From Daldinia sp. FL1419 (Eukaryota > Ascomycota > Sordariomycetes > Xylariales > Hypoxylaceae): a DNA stretch of 64,000 nucleotides. Both the position numbers and the translations under genes were made by a program. A model generated the notes under the pieces. That model had not been told where the DNA came from, did no database searches, and saw only the letters and a list, made by a program, of their open reading frames with translations. The number at the start of each line of letters is the position of its first letter. The first letter of the stretch is position 1. This document shows positions 47,350 to 59,191 of this stretch, piece after piece. The DNA is taken from contig MU623354.1 in assembly GCA_025201765.1 (NCBI GenBank), positions 310,001 to 374,000 on the forward strand, given 5' to 3'.

Positions 47350-49244
47350 TTTTCAAGCTCAACTCGCGCTCACCACGCCCTTCTCATATAACTCACGAGA
47401 AGAGCTTAAGGCTGAGGGAAATCGTATGAAACAGCGAGTAGGGGAGGGAGGTCAAGAAGAGCTATCGGGCTCGAGAAGGATAAAGGAGGGGTAAATAGAG
47501 AGACAAAGAGATAACTAACCCTACCTTCGAGGCTTGCTCACCTTTGCATGTCTTGCTTATTGTACCTACATGGCTTCTGATGACACCAGATAACGTGCTT
47601 GTGTGATCAAGGGCCCGTCATGACATCCCGCTAGATAGGACCGGCGCCTCAATGTCTGCTTACGGGCAAGCTCCTCTCTAGGCGTCTCTCCCGCGTATGG
47701 AGGAGGTATATAGCAAGAAAGCGGCGGGGAGCTTGTGAACTCTCGCTCGGGAACGGCGGGGTAGCGTAGCTGGTCTGGCGGGGGAAGAAGAGCACGCCAG
47801 ATAAGGAGCGAAGCAAGGAGAGCTTGGCATAGCTCTTTTGGGGAGCCTTTAGGGCTGGTGGGCTGGGATAAGTTATCATCGGACAAGCTATTACCCCTGT
47901 CCATTCCCCGGAGATGGAGCTCTGTTATAGGCTCGTTAGCATACCTGCAGCGGCGATCTGCCCCTGCCTATGCCTTAGTACGCCGTAGTGTCAGAGTGGT
48001 TGCATTGAAGCACCCGTGACACTTGAGATAGAGTGTAAGACATCGCTTTCAGATGCTATTGCTACTCTGTACCTGCGAGATGGAAGTCTGGGTGGACTTG
48101 GGTTTTCTCGGTTGCTAGGGACGGTAGGGATATTCTTTATCGATATGACGAGTAGAAGCTTAGCTTTGAAGATTTCGTGGGGTTTGGGTATGCTAGTATC
48201 AGTATACGAGCGGACTCAGGGGCGGTGTTTTGCAAGATGAGATCTGGTGTCCGCTGCGATTGTGTGCTGCTGCAGGAACCCTTTGTTACAGCGAACAACG
48301 GGTACGGACATGATATCCGGAGGCCTCGTGTTAGGAACAAATAACTAACAGTAGGTAGATTGAACTCTGGAAACTCCTAACCGTAGTTGGATACTAACTG
48401 GAATCTATGATGTCTATGAAATTAATAAGGTGTAAGTCTAATAAGATCCATATGCAACATGTTCACGGATCCTTTCTTGCCCAATACCAACCGCATGAAC
48501 ACTAATCTCTCTCCATAGGCCAAACTCATTTAACTCTGAGGCTTGCATGGAATTTAATGACTCGTGCACGTTGGCAGCCCACAGCATAACTGGAATCAAC
48601 CCGTATGTTTGAATTGATAGTTCATTCTCGATTAACTACCAAATCATAAGTGCAGATCCTAGGACTGTTGCACGAAGCTGACGCGAGCTTCTCTTATTAA
48701 CAACAACTATCCAGTAGTATCAAGGGCGTTCGAAAGGCTTCCAATGACCTAACGGTTAGCTCCGGGGACATATATACGCCCACGTGAGCGGCATCTCTGC
48801 CCCAGCCGACGATGAGAGTGCGAATATCTTTCCAGAAGGCGGATAAACTGTCCGCTCGCCATGCAATTACGGCATGATTATTACGCCGTATAAGCACTGA
48901 TACATACATAACAGTCGGTCGCGATACGTCATTAATACTCGCTTGTTGCATCTCCGTGACGGGATCCTCGGGCAGCGGAAGCGCTAGTGCAATATCACCG
49001 TAGACGGTGCGGATGAACTAGTACGATCCGGGGTCGAGTTCCGCATTCGTTGCAACGCTATCGTAATATCCACGAAAAGCTGGAGATAAACGGGCTTAAA
49101 TTCCCTATATATAGGTATATAACGACAGCTCAGTCGAAGACAACTCAGCTCTTAATCTCCCTAAGATCATCTTTCTAACCTAAGCCCTACCTACTTAGGT
49201 ACCTACTCGTATTTTCAATAGTAGTAATTTGTTTAAGTCGAACA
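47350..49244. other. divergent gene-free interval
   Basis: About 1.9 kb between divergent genes. A 112-codon minus-strand frame (47566-47904) begins with ATG but has no recognisable feature and is not called. The rest contains only short frames. Confidence 0.5.
49106..49122 (+). promoter_or_regulatory. double TATA-like element upstream of SDR
   Basis: TATATATA and TATATAA are separated by two bases, about 125 bp before the SDR start codon. Support is positional. Confidence 0.45.
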
Positions 49245-50458
49245 ATGGCCAAGGGCTCCATCCTAATTACCGGTGCCAACGGCGGCTTGGGCTCCTCTAC
49301 CGTTGATCAGATCCTACACCGACCGTCCCTTGCTCAGGAATACCATGGATTGTACACGGTTCGCAAAGTCGAAACCGCCGATGCGGTGAAAAAGGTGCTC
49401 CGAAATGCTGACAAGGTCAACCACAAATACGATCTCGTTCCCCTCGACCTAGGAAGCCTCGCTAGTGTTCGCCAGGTCGCCGCGGATATCAATTCGCGGG
49501 TTGCAAAAGGCGAGATACCGCCTATTCGTGCGCTGGTTTTATCCGCGGCGTACCAGGAGCATAGCCAGCACAATTTCACCAAGGATGGCTTTGACATGTC
49601 CTTCCAGGCTGGGTACCTCTCGCACTTCCTCTTGACGCTCCTATTGCTTCAGAGTATGGATAAGGAGAATGGCCGTATACTCGTATTAGGGAGCTGGACG
49701 CACGAGTGAGTACATAATTGCCCCCTTATGTCGACGGCATCTCTGGTTTATACCGAACCCATAGCTGACCCGTTCTAGCACTACCGATGCCAGGAACAAA
49801 ATAGGGCCGTTTAAAGAGAGCTACGGCCCTGAGGAGTTTCGGTGGATTTTTAACGACCCCGAGGGTAGCACCGAACCTATCGCCAAGGGTAAATGGGGGT
49901 ATGTCGCTGGGCTCAAGGAGGATCCGTGTGCTGGTATGAGACGGTACGGAGCTGCGAAGCTATGCGAAGTCATGATGATGTGAGTGTCCCCTTTCCCTAC
50001 TTACCTAGGCGCTTAAATTATTCTGTCAAATTAAACTAACATCATCCAGGCGTGAACTAGCGCGGCGCATACGGCAAGACCCGTCGCTCTCCAAAATCGC
50101 CGTGCTAGGCCTGGACCCGGCCGCGATGACGAGCGGCATATCGCGGCGCGGCAACTGGCTAGTCCGGGTCCTCATCATGAAAATCATAGGCCCGCTCCTC
50201 GCGCCGATCGCGACGTGGCTGAGCCCCAACGGCGACTTGCGGACGACGTGGAAGTCGGCGGCGGACGTGATACACGCGTGCTTCGACACGGACGGCGGCC
50301 TGGGCGAGTACCCGAACGGACTCTACCTGAACGGCTCGGCCGTCGCGGATGTCGGCCCGGAGGCGAAGGACGAGGCTAAGTGTCGCCGGTTGTGGAGCGA
50401 TAGTCTCGAGTATGCGAATGTCAAGGAGGGCGATACCGTGTTGGCAGATTGGCGATGA
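49245..50458 (+). CDS. Short-chain dehydrogenase/reductase with intact active site
   Basis: Exons 49245-49705, 49779-49979 and 50050-50458 give 356 residues. The N-terminus SILITGANGGLGSSTV is the TGxxxGxG cofactor loop and YGAAKLCEVM carries the catalytic YxxxK. It belongs to the longer extended-loop SDRs similar to 3-ketosteroid reductase or protochlorophyllide-reductase-like fungal proteins. A hydrophobic stretch (VRVLIMKIIGPLLAPIATWL) after the active site suggests membrane association. Placed between P450-type genes and secreted enzymes it may take part in secondary or lipid metabolism; the substrate is unknown. Confidence 0.9.
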
Positions 50459-51831
50459 TGGTAGCGTTAAGATTGGCGATGGTTTATGCGGAATACCCGG
50501 TTTTTCTCGTTGCGTCGTTTTGTCTACCAAAATGAAAACTTCCAGGTTGGAATAGAAATTGGAGTGAGCCAAGGCCGAGGATATGCGCTGCGCTGTGCTG
50601 TGATATGATGTGATGTATGTACGTTGCAGTATAATTGCGGGATATCCGAAGTCGGCATCCGTAACGAGGTTGGCCAGATCAAAAATCTGCCGAACGTAAA
50701 GTGAGTGCCGCCAGGTCGGTATCCAAGTTTACACGTTTACCGCGGCCGAAGACGGGGGGAGGGGGGGAGGGAGCGATCGCTCATCTCGTCCGTTGCTACG
50801 TGCCAACGTAGATAGATAGACTGTAGGCAGGGACCGTCGTAGCCCGGACGCATCGAGGTGCATCCTTCTCGTCTGTATGACGGCTATGGAATGCTGCCCA
50901 AGAGGGTGCTGTTACTATGTAAGACGCAGAGCTCTCAGAAGGGAGAAGAGTGCGGTCATATGCAGCCTTGCTGTATCACCATGAGAACGTTACATGTGTG
51001 GGGTTATATATTACGGTTATATTGAGAGCTTGCATCAGCTAACTGTTTCTTCTGCGTCCGTACGGCGCTCCAAAGTAGTCTGGCCGTCATCCCGAACTAC
51101 GGAACCGTATCTAGGAACACGCACGACGATGCTCAGGGGTCTATGCCTATTTTGTCCACGATAAGTCTAGTCTGCAGACTGGGTTCCGTGGTACGGGTAC
51201 GGGATGTAATATGCGATCTCTACTGCTTTTTGATCCTCGGAGGCAACGGGGTTGAGTCTGGGTTTTGTTAAATAGCATTTCGAAGCTTTCCCTCTTTTTG
51301 CTATTTATCCGCGTTTTTGGCGTCTTTCTGCAAGGCCGTAACGTAAGTAAAGATCTACCTGACGCAACGAAACGGCTCACGTATAATAATGGCGGTTAAA
51401 ATCGTAGCGCGTGACTCGATTCCGTAGATCTTGGGGAAACCATGCTATGCAGATAGCCCATCCTGCACCGACCAGGTAGGTAGAACCAGCGTCGTCTCAT
51501 GTATACACCTCTCCTCATGTAGGCACATGTAGGTCGGCTCTTGGTGGGATGCTCATTGGTCGAGTCCCGTCGTATGGATGTATCTAGATCAACCGCGTGC
51601 AGCACCGATTCGACGTTCCGCTGCCCAGTTTTTACGAAGGACGCATTCGATTGCCATTTTAACGGGGTTTTCTTCGTAAAAGTTTCTCCCGTATAGAAAA
51701 TCCAGGGCCGACGCCTGATAATGTCATCATCGGGAGAGATTTACGCCCGGGCGGATGGAAGCGCGCGTCTTTGAGAGTTGTAAGCCTTCTCTTCGGAGGT
51801 GACGGACGACTCGGCCTGCGATCATTCCACA
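50459..51831. other. gene-free interval
   Basis: It contains a G-rich stretch (gggggagggggggaggg-type, about 50755-50772). No gene is supported. Confidence 0.5.
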
Positions 51832-53495
51832 ATGGCGCTCCTCAGGTTTCTTCTCTTGCTAGGCCTGCTGCCATTTTTTTGCTTGTCGGCTTCCCTTCCA
51901 CATCCTCCTTCGAGATTTGAAAAGCTAGGATTCAGAGGTAAACCGACGGGCGCACACCGCACAGTCGGGAGCGGAAGACATATCAGAGCTACGCTTCAGT
52001 CTCGGAAGGTCAATAATGTCACGGGCGGCGCAGTGTCTATGTATAGAGAGACTACCAAAGTCGAGGCCCGGTCACCACGGGAGCCGTTAGCCAGATACGG
52101 GGCTGGGATTGTGTATATGTTAGAACGTATGATATTTACTTCTTGTACTATGGGACGACAACTAATGTCTTTGGGTAGTCGCTATTGGAACTCCCGGACA
52201 GATAATATCAGCCATCCTCGATACCGGATCGTACACGCTGCTCGTGGATCCGGACTGCAACCTGGCGGCGGACCCGAAGGCTTGTCGGACGTATGGGTAT
52301 TACGACACGAAACAGTCGTCTACCGCCAGAAATCTCAACGGCTGGTTTTCTGGTCAGTTCGGCACTGGGTATATGGAAGGGGTGTGGTATAGTGATACAG
52401 CCTACGTCGGACTAGACAGTACGTATAAATGTCCCCCTAAATTCCCCAGGTAAAAACATGATCACATATTTTAATACGCATGGTATTGGCGATAGACCTA
52501 CCGCTTCCAGGCCTAAGAGTTGGCGTGAGCAAATGGAGCGAGTATATTTGGGCCGGGGTATTGGGTGTTTCGTACGGCAAGGAGTGGAATACCGGATACC
52601 AAACCCTGCTTGATCTCCTTGTTACGCAAGGCTATATCGAAGTGCCGATATTCAGTCTAGGAGTCGGATACCAAGGTGGCGGAAGCCCAAGTGAGTTACC
52701 ACGATCCTATACGCTGTTCTTACGAGACTAATCTTCCGTAGGCGACATAATCTTTGGAGGAGTAGACAGGAAAAAGTTCAGAGGATATCTCGAGCCCCTA
52801 GAAGTCTACCCCTATCCAGACCAACAGCTAAAGATCTTCGGCCAAGTAGGGTAAGGTGCTCTCCTAGCCCTATAGATGGGTAAAGCGTAGCGGCATATAC
52901 TAACACGTGCAAAGTTATCGAGTGAATCTGACCTCGTTGGGCGTCACTCCTCCCGGACGAAACGAAACAATGTTAACGGACAACGATTTCGAACGTAACG
53001 TACTGATCGATTCCGGATCTACGTATACCTATCTCGACGCAGACCTAGTTGCTACGATTGCAAGAGCCTTGAACGCGTATCAAGACGAGAATGGAGTCTA
53101 TCGCGTATCATGCGACACCCGAAATTTAGACGGCTCCGTGAACTTCGGGTTCAACTTTTATAATATAATTATTAGGGTTAACTATGCTGACTTTGTGGTC
53201 GACTTTGAAAATTATTGCGCCCTCGGAGTCCAACCTACGGACAGCAAAGACTCGACGTGGGTGCTGGGGACGAGTTTTATTCGAGCTGCATACCGTAAGT
53301 GCTACTCGGAAATTTCCAGAAACCCGACGGCAAAGTAGAATCCATAACCGCTGATAAAATTCAATAGTCATATTCGATCAGCTGAACAACGCCGTCTGGA
53401 TTGCACAATATTTCCCGTGCGGCGAGAATGAGATAGCAGATCTAACCAAGGACGCGGGCAGACAACTATGGTTAGAGGTTACGGGTTTATGTTAA
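51832..53495 (+). CDS. Secreted pepsin-like aspartic protease (A1 family)
   Basis: Six exons (51832-52126, 52179-52418, 52496-52690, 52742-52850, 52915-53294 and 53368-53495) give 448 residues. A signal peptide (ALLRFLLLLGLLPFFCLSA) and a propeptide of about 75 residues precede the catalytic domain, which starts near LAIGTPGQ. The two catalytic motifs are ILDTGSYTLL (Asp113) and LIDSGSTYTYL (Asp312). WVLGTSFIRAAY before the last exon is the usual C-terminal block. No GPI or membrane anchor follows, so it is probably soluble and secreted or vacuolar. Intron 1 uses the GTATGA donor at 52127, which is the choice that keeps the frame. Confidence 0.9.
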
Positions 53496-53691
53496 CCAAG
53501 AATGAAGAAGCGATGGGAACACGGGAATTCGAGTCCCAAAGGTAGATGTGCTTGCTACCACCTTGGCGGCGTACGTCCATAGACACGCTATATGCTACGA
53601 GATGGTCATATCGCCAACACCTCGCACGTAGAGATCGTGCTTAAAAGTTGAAGAGCATTCGTTATAATTTAATCATCCATACCTACCTATG

Positions 53692-54632
53692 CTAAACATC
53701 TGGCCCGCGAATATCCTCGCTCAGCGGACCTTGTCTCGTCCAAATATTCATCTGCGAGATATATTAGCATTTTTCTCAACCCAAACGTGCATGGACGATA
53801 TCCAAGGGTTGAGATAGGTTATACTTACCCCTATCTTGGAGCCACTCGTAACCGGCAACCCAGCGTGCAGCGTAGCCTGGTCCCCGGTGCCATCCTCGTG
53901 CAGATTCTGCCAAAACACTGCGTTGCCCACCACCGGGCGAAACGTAACGCCGTTCTCCCACGGCTCGTCGCAGTCGACGAATTTGCACCAGCGCTCGTCG
54001 CGCGGCGCAGCCACCATGGGGAAGTTCGTCCCGCCTCCCGTAATGTCCTCCGAAGCAGCGACGTACGCGAAAAACGAACTCAGCCGGTTCCCGCCCATGG
54101 CGGACGTCGCGTGCGCCGCGTTCGTGTACCAGTCCGTGTGGAAGTGGTACCGCTCGCCCGACCCGTACTTGACGAGCTGCAGGGGCTCGAGGTGCGTGCG
54201 CGGCACGTCGAAGCCTTGGAAGAGCAGGGCTCGCTCCTCGATGCACCGGACTACGGCGTCGCGGGGCACGTTGGTGGATTGTGAGGTCCGCGTCTGCCGT
54301 AGCCCTTGGGCACCGGATGAGTCGGCCACGGCGGAGTGAGAGAATGTGTCCTTACTGGTAAATCGTGAGTTATAACTTATGGGTGGTAAATCAACATATT
54401 AGTATTGCACTTACGTTGCTTCCTGAAGATGCGCTCGTTCCTCGGCTGTGATGAAGTTTTCTAGGTATATAACGAGCGGTGATTTAGATACTATATGGCT
54501 CTGATACGCGGGATGGTGGCAAGTATAATCGCTCGATGCCGCGATTGGTTTCTGTGCACCGCTATCATGGCTATGTGCTTGAGCTACTCCGCAGGTGAGC
54601 GATAGCAATAATACGGATTTTAGCGAATTCAT
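53692..54632 (-). CDS. Secreted prolyl 4-hydroxylase-like 2-oxoglutarate/Fe(II) dioxygenase
   Basis: Exons 54415-54632, 53829-54354 and 53692-53751 give 267 residues. A signal peptide (SVLLLSLTCGVAQA) directs it to the secretory pathway. The jelly-roll domain shows YHFHTDWY with iron ligands H145 and D147, the distal ligand H236 in TLHAGLPV, and K246 in GSKIG binding 2-oxoglutarate, matching the P4H alpha-subunit family. The last short exon adds MNIWTRQGPL, completing the strand after the Lys. The expected reaction is hydroxylation of a peptidyl proline with O2 and 2-oxoglutarate; the target is unknown. It is transcribed away from a PDI-like gene with an ER-retention signal. Confidence 0.92.
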
Positions 54633-55036
54633 GATGGACTCAGTAATCCGGTGAAAATATATAAAAGTAAGAAGGAAACAGACTCGATTTCTTCCTTTTC
54701 TAAATAGAAATATTCGAAATCCTCACTTTCGAAGCAGTTGACACAGCTGCATCATAGTAAGGAGGAACATGCAGAGCCGAAACGTCAACTGTCTGCGTAA
54801 AAGGAGCTTCCCCCCGTTTAGCGTTGCAGCAGCCCCTGTTCGAGCTCTTCGAGTGGAGAGCTCTAGCGCAGATTCAGGGTCGTGGAGTCGGCCATGGTCA
54901 GATCTAACCCCTGATCTGCAAGGGAAGCTCAGTTATCTCAACATAAGTCGCTTTACTAGGCAACTATTTGATTTTGAAAGTTTCCCGCTCAGCTTGGAAA
55001 GACAACACCGGTGATGATAAAATAAATAGAATCACG
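54633..55036. promoter_or_regulatory. shared divergent promoter, P4H-like / PDI-like
   Basis: 404 bp between the two start codons, containing an AT-rich TATATAAAA element near 54658-54666. The short shared region would favour co-expression. Confidence 0.6.
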
Positions 55037-56332
55037 ATGAAAGTCGAAAGCGTAGAGCTATTATATCTCCTGGTGGGTGCTGGGATCGCGGTGGCTTGGG
55101 AACACAGCAGCGAAGATGAGTTTCGTCGAGCTATATCCGGTCATAATCACGCTTTGGTTGCCTGTAAGTTTTCCATCTTAAAAATACCAACTGGCCGACC
55201 ACATATTCTAAGACAGATACAGTTGTAGAACCATCAACGTAAGCTCATTTGGGACCTAACGGCTGCATTTTATGAATACGAAACTAATGAGCTGCTTAGA
55301 GCTGCAAGCCAAGCTCTAGAACCGGAATGGACATCTGCGACAGAGTCGGGAAAGCAATCTCTAATAAGCGTTGACTGCGCTTCGGCAACAAGCCTATGCA
55401 AGGAGTTTGACGTCGTCTCATATCCCGCTTTACGATTTTTCGACGGCCATGGGAAGATGACATCGTATCGAGGTCCAAGGAGGGCATCCTCGTAAGTATC
55501 CAACCGTAACCTAATAATCTCACCCTTCTATCGTACAAATCTATAGTAGTAGGCTAAGACTCCAACAGAATACTCTCCTACCTAAAAAGAGCCGTGCGCC
55601 CCGCCGTCACAGTCCTAGACTCGAAGAACACAGCGTCCTTCCAGTCTAGCGACGACCACACCGTCGTCGCGCGGATTAATCCAAAAGACCAACATATCAA
55701 GGTCTTGTACGATACTCTCGCATCCCAGTACCGGGACCGCCTATCCTTCGGGTCGGTAAAGACAGATAAAGCGACAACAGTAGCATGCTACAACAACCGG
55801 GATGGCCAGCAATTTACTATTTCAGATTTGACAAGCATCAATGCCTTGCCGCGACTCGTGGAAAGCTGCCTTGAGCCCGTGATCGGGGAGTTTACTCGGG
55901 CGAATGAGATGAAGTATCTACAGGTAAACCATAACCCCACAAACATAACGATCAAGAGCCGTTATTAATCCAATTCACGACCAGGCCGATAAATCACTCG
56001 TCTTCTACTTCTCGCCATCGTCCACGGAGCGGGAAGCATATGTAGCAGCCATGCGGTCCGTAGCCAAGATATACAAAGAGTACCTTAGTTTCGTAACGGT
56101 TGACGCCAACGAATATGGCGACCTCGCAGCGCCGCTTGGCCTGGTTCCCGGCGCATTCCCCGCGCTGTCTGTGCAGAACCCCATGTTTGGCAAGGTGTTC
56201 CCGTACCCGCGAGGACGGGAGATTACGCCCGAAGCTATAGGTGCGTTCCTTATGGACATTAGTCAGGGCAAAGTCGAGGCGTGGGATGGAGTCCTGAGAG
56301 AGGATGCAGGACGTGCACACGATGAACTATGA
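55037..56332 (+). CDS. ER-retained PDI-like thioredoxin-fold protein without CxxC
   Basis: Five exons (55037-55163, 55217-55238, 55300-55491, 55569-55923 and 55985-56332) give 347 residues. A signal peptide (ELLYLLVGAGIAVA) opens the protein and the C-terminus is HDEL, the fungal ER-retention signal. The first thioredoxin-fold unit follows the usual order: ALVAY, then LEPEW, VDCASATSLCKEFDVVSYPALRFF with the cis-proline. The redox site is missing: where PDI has WCGHC the joined exons read VVEPSTAASQ. The second half (LVFYFSP ... PALSVQNPMFGKVFPYP) resembles PDI b' domains, which bind peptides. It is therefore probably a chaperone-like or partner subunit, not an oxidoreductase. The 22-nt second exon makes the exact sequence at the lost site the least certain part. 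Confidence 0.85.
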
Positions 56333-56571
56333 GCCGAGTAATTGAGTCAATCAATGCTTGGATAAGAAGATCAAATAGTGTAACATAGTTCAGATAACGG
56401 CGTACCATTTCTATGAATGGAAATAGAAGTGATGCCCATTATCCAAGAAGAAACTAGATGTATGGATATTTAACAACATTCCTAGAACCTAGATTCCGTT
56501 AAACTCTTCGAAATATTCCAGGGTCCCAATATTCGACAGGCACCCGCAATCTCCCCCTCATAAGACAAACC

Positions 56572-59191
56572 TTACGGTAAACCCAAGAAGAGCTCCAGAA
56601 GCTTGGGGTAGTCCGGAGCACTATATCACATGAAGTCAGCTACTTATTTTTCGAATAGTCATTCGTGTAAATACATACCCCATGCCGGATACTGGATCCC
56701 AGCCTTCTCTAGCGGGAAAGCCCGTCGTCTTACACGCCCGGTTATCACCCTTTGTGATGTCCTTGAAAACCTCGGGGTGGGAATACTGCGCTTAGTGGTT
56801 AGGGAATATCATTGGCGATCGAGAGGATTATGCAAACCTACCAAGACTTGATGAACGAATCCGACCGGGCTTTTACCAACCGCCAATCTCTCCTCGTTGA
56901 TTAAGGTGAGGACCGATCCCCAAAGCGGCGCCGAAGCAGACGTACCGCCAATGATCAATAGCTCGCCGCCGCTAGATATAACAAAGTGGTCACCATTAGC
57001 CGAGACGTCAGGATACGCCCTACCCAGCTTGTTGAAGTGTCCCTTGCCAGCGTCTACATTGCTATAGTTACCGCCGCCGCCTTCGTAGCCCTCGAACGGG
57101 AGTTTAGCCTCTTCGAGATACTTGTTCACAATATCCTTCTGCCAATCTGGCGCATCGTAGATGTTGGAGAATCCTCCGCCCGACCGGAACCTATCCGTTG
57201 CCTCCTCGGGGTCGACACCAGGGGTACCGTTTGCCTGGAGAACGGTCGATCCTACCGTCAGGATATAGGGACAAGTTGCGAGAAACTGCGGGTTGAAGAC
57301 ATCGCGTGCGGGACCTAAGCAGCCGGAGGGAGCTGCGGGAGACGAGAAACCGCCGACGCCATCATCGCCGGATGAGATGACGACTGTCGTGCCTTGTAGA
57401 CCGAGTTTCATGATCTCGGCGCATTGTCGCTGTTGATATGATGCAGGTAAATCAACTTCAGCTCCACTGTATGAAATACTTATGACGTTAGTCGGCTTGT
57501 ATACGCCGCACATTAGTTGCCCGCTGTATCCGGCGCGGTCATGTGGGTTCGGGTATACAGGATCCCGACACTCGGGGCGTTTACAGTTGCCCGATTCACC
57601 ATACGCCTCGAAAGTACAGTAACTACCATCGATTGCGTTCCAGAGATCTAACACGAGAGGTTAGCATATCGAAATTCTGACAAAATCGGGAGGACGATAA
57701 ATTGATCTTACTGTTGAAAAAGCCCAAGTATGACTCTGGATCAAACTCGTAGTTAGTCTGGTACCATTCATCGTCGACCTGGTAGAGCGCAGGTTCCTGA
57801 GGCCAGATCAATCCGTACGCCATTTGGAAATCGAGGTTCGCTTCCGAGCCAGCCAGCCTCAGGTTTGTCGTAGCTCCTTGCCCACCGTCCACTGAGTAGA
57901 GCTCTGGATGCGTCCCGTTCGGGATTTCACTATGGGATATTAGTATCTTTGAAATCGCGTATGGTATATAAATGTGCCTTACTCCGTGAAACTCCAGAAG
58001 AATGTGTTGAGATCGTGCTGCGTATAATGCTGACCGAGAGATTGGAAGATTCCCATCTTATTATCTGGGTGTTTCTTGGATCCTTTCGGTATGCCATATA
58101 GAGCTAGAATTTCTTATTAGCCCGTGAAACACCTACTAGAGAGAAACGTTCGTACCCCTAATGCAGTCCGGTGTGATGTATTGGTCGCAGCCGCCAGGTA
58201 GCGTGAAGTTGCCGCTCGCCACGTCTGCGGGTTCCACGGGACTTGCAAAGCGTAAGGGGCCTTCCACATTTGGCCCTGTAGTCCGTTTTTGGGCTGGAGT
58301 ATTATTTTTGCTCCTCTCGCTTTTAAGTTGAACAAGCTCATTCTCGTCAACTGGCTGACCTAAACTGTGGATATGACGTACACCTGCTTCCCTACGCTTC
58401 TTCGATGAAGCCTCTTGCGTGTTTCCGTAGCCCATCAACTTAATTCCGGGTGTGATATAATCGACATGTTCTTGTACTTCTTTCGGAAGGTGATATCTTG
58501 AAGATGTTTAGCTCATAGCCTATATCATATGTTATTGCACTCACTTATCACAAGCGATATTTTTGATACCCGTATCTAAGTGCTCCCATATATAGTAGTC
58601 TGTCATCAAGAGATCTTCTACCTTCTTGACTGCGGCATCGAATTGCACCCACTACCCGAATCGAAGTTAGATAGGTATTTACCAGCGAGTTCCATGCTGC
58701 TACGGTTACGGATGTATCGGCTCACTTGTTTATTGCTGGACTGCGAGATGGTATCGAACGGAATCCCTGCTCCAACCAGCCAGTCTTTGACTGCTTTCAG
58801 ACTCGTTTCTGATGGCTCAAAGAATTTAACGACCTCTTCTGCTGAGAGATGTTTGCCGTAGTTCTTTGATTCGGGGTTCGATCTTTTTAGTCTTATCAGC
58901 TACTTTCGATTCATATTTCGGATAGAAAGAGCCACCGCACATGTCCATCAATAAATCATGACCAGATTGCAGGTTTTGCTGTTTTAAACCTATTCGTATA
59001 GGTAGGACAGCATCAGGAACTGCCCTCCGTACTTTTGTCCATAACCTTTCTTGTACCACATCCCTTTTTTCATGCTGAATATGGGTATTCGGGATACTTC
59101 GTTTTGATTTGGACGGCTCACGGAAAGGAGGCGCGGCAAAGACTTCCAACGTAACCAAAGCCGCCAGCGTGATAAAATTAAGCAGCTTCAT
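56572..59191 (-). CDS. Secreted sedolisin (S53) serine-carboxyl peptidase
   Basis: Nine exons (58941-59191, 58726-58882, 58545-58651, 58156-58496, 57983-58103, 57712-57929, 56842-57647, 56679-56785 and 56572-56620) give 718 residues. The start is the ATG of MKLLNFITLAALV, a signal peptide. The activation prodomain (KHLSAEEVVKFFEPS, VEDLLMTDYYIWEH) is typical of tripeptidyl-peptidase-like sedolisins. Catalytic residues are E355 and D359 (SEANLDFQ), D493 or D494 (SSGDDG) and S635 (GGTSASAP). The calcium site is visible after the last introns (DITKGDN, WDPVSGMG). A basic, Ser-rich linker with KKRR-type sites near residues 215-255 may be processed by a kexin. It should act at acidic pH outside the cell. 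Confidence 0.92.

Noticed and set aside
47566..47904. 112-codon minus-strand frame starting with ATG
   Set aside because: No homology, membrane or signal feature and no splice context; not enough to call a gene.
47985..48020. tRNA D-arm-like GTCAGAGTGGTT
   Set aside because: No B box downstream within tRNA distance.
53776..54339. Long frames on both strands over the dioxygenase gene
   Set aside because: GC-rich shadows of the P4H-like exon, which has all catalytic residues.
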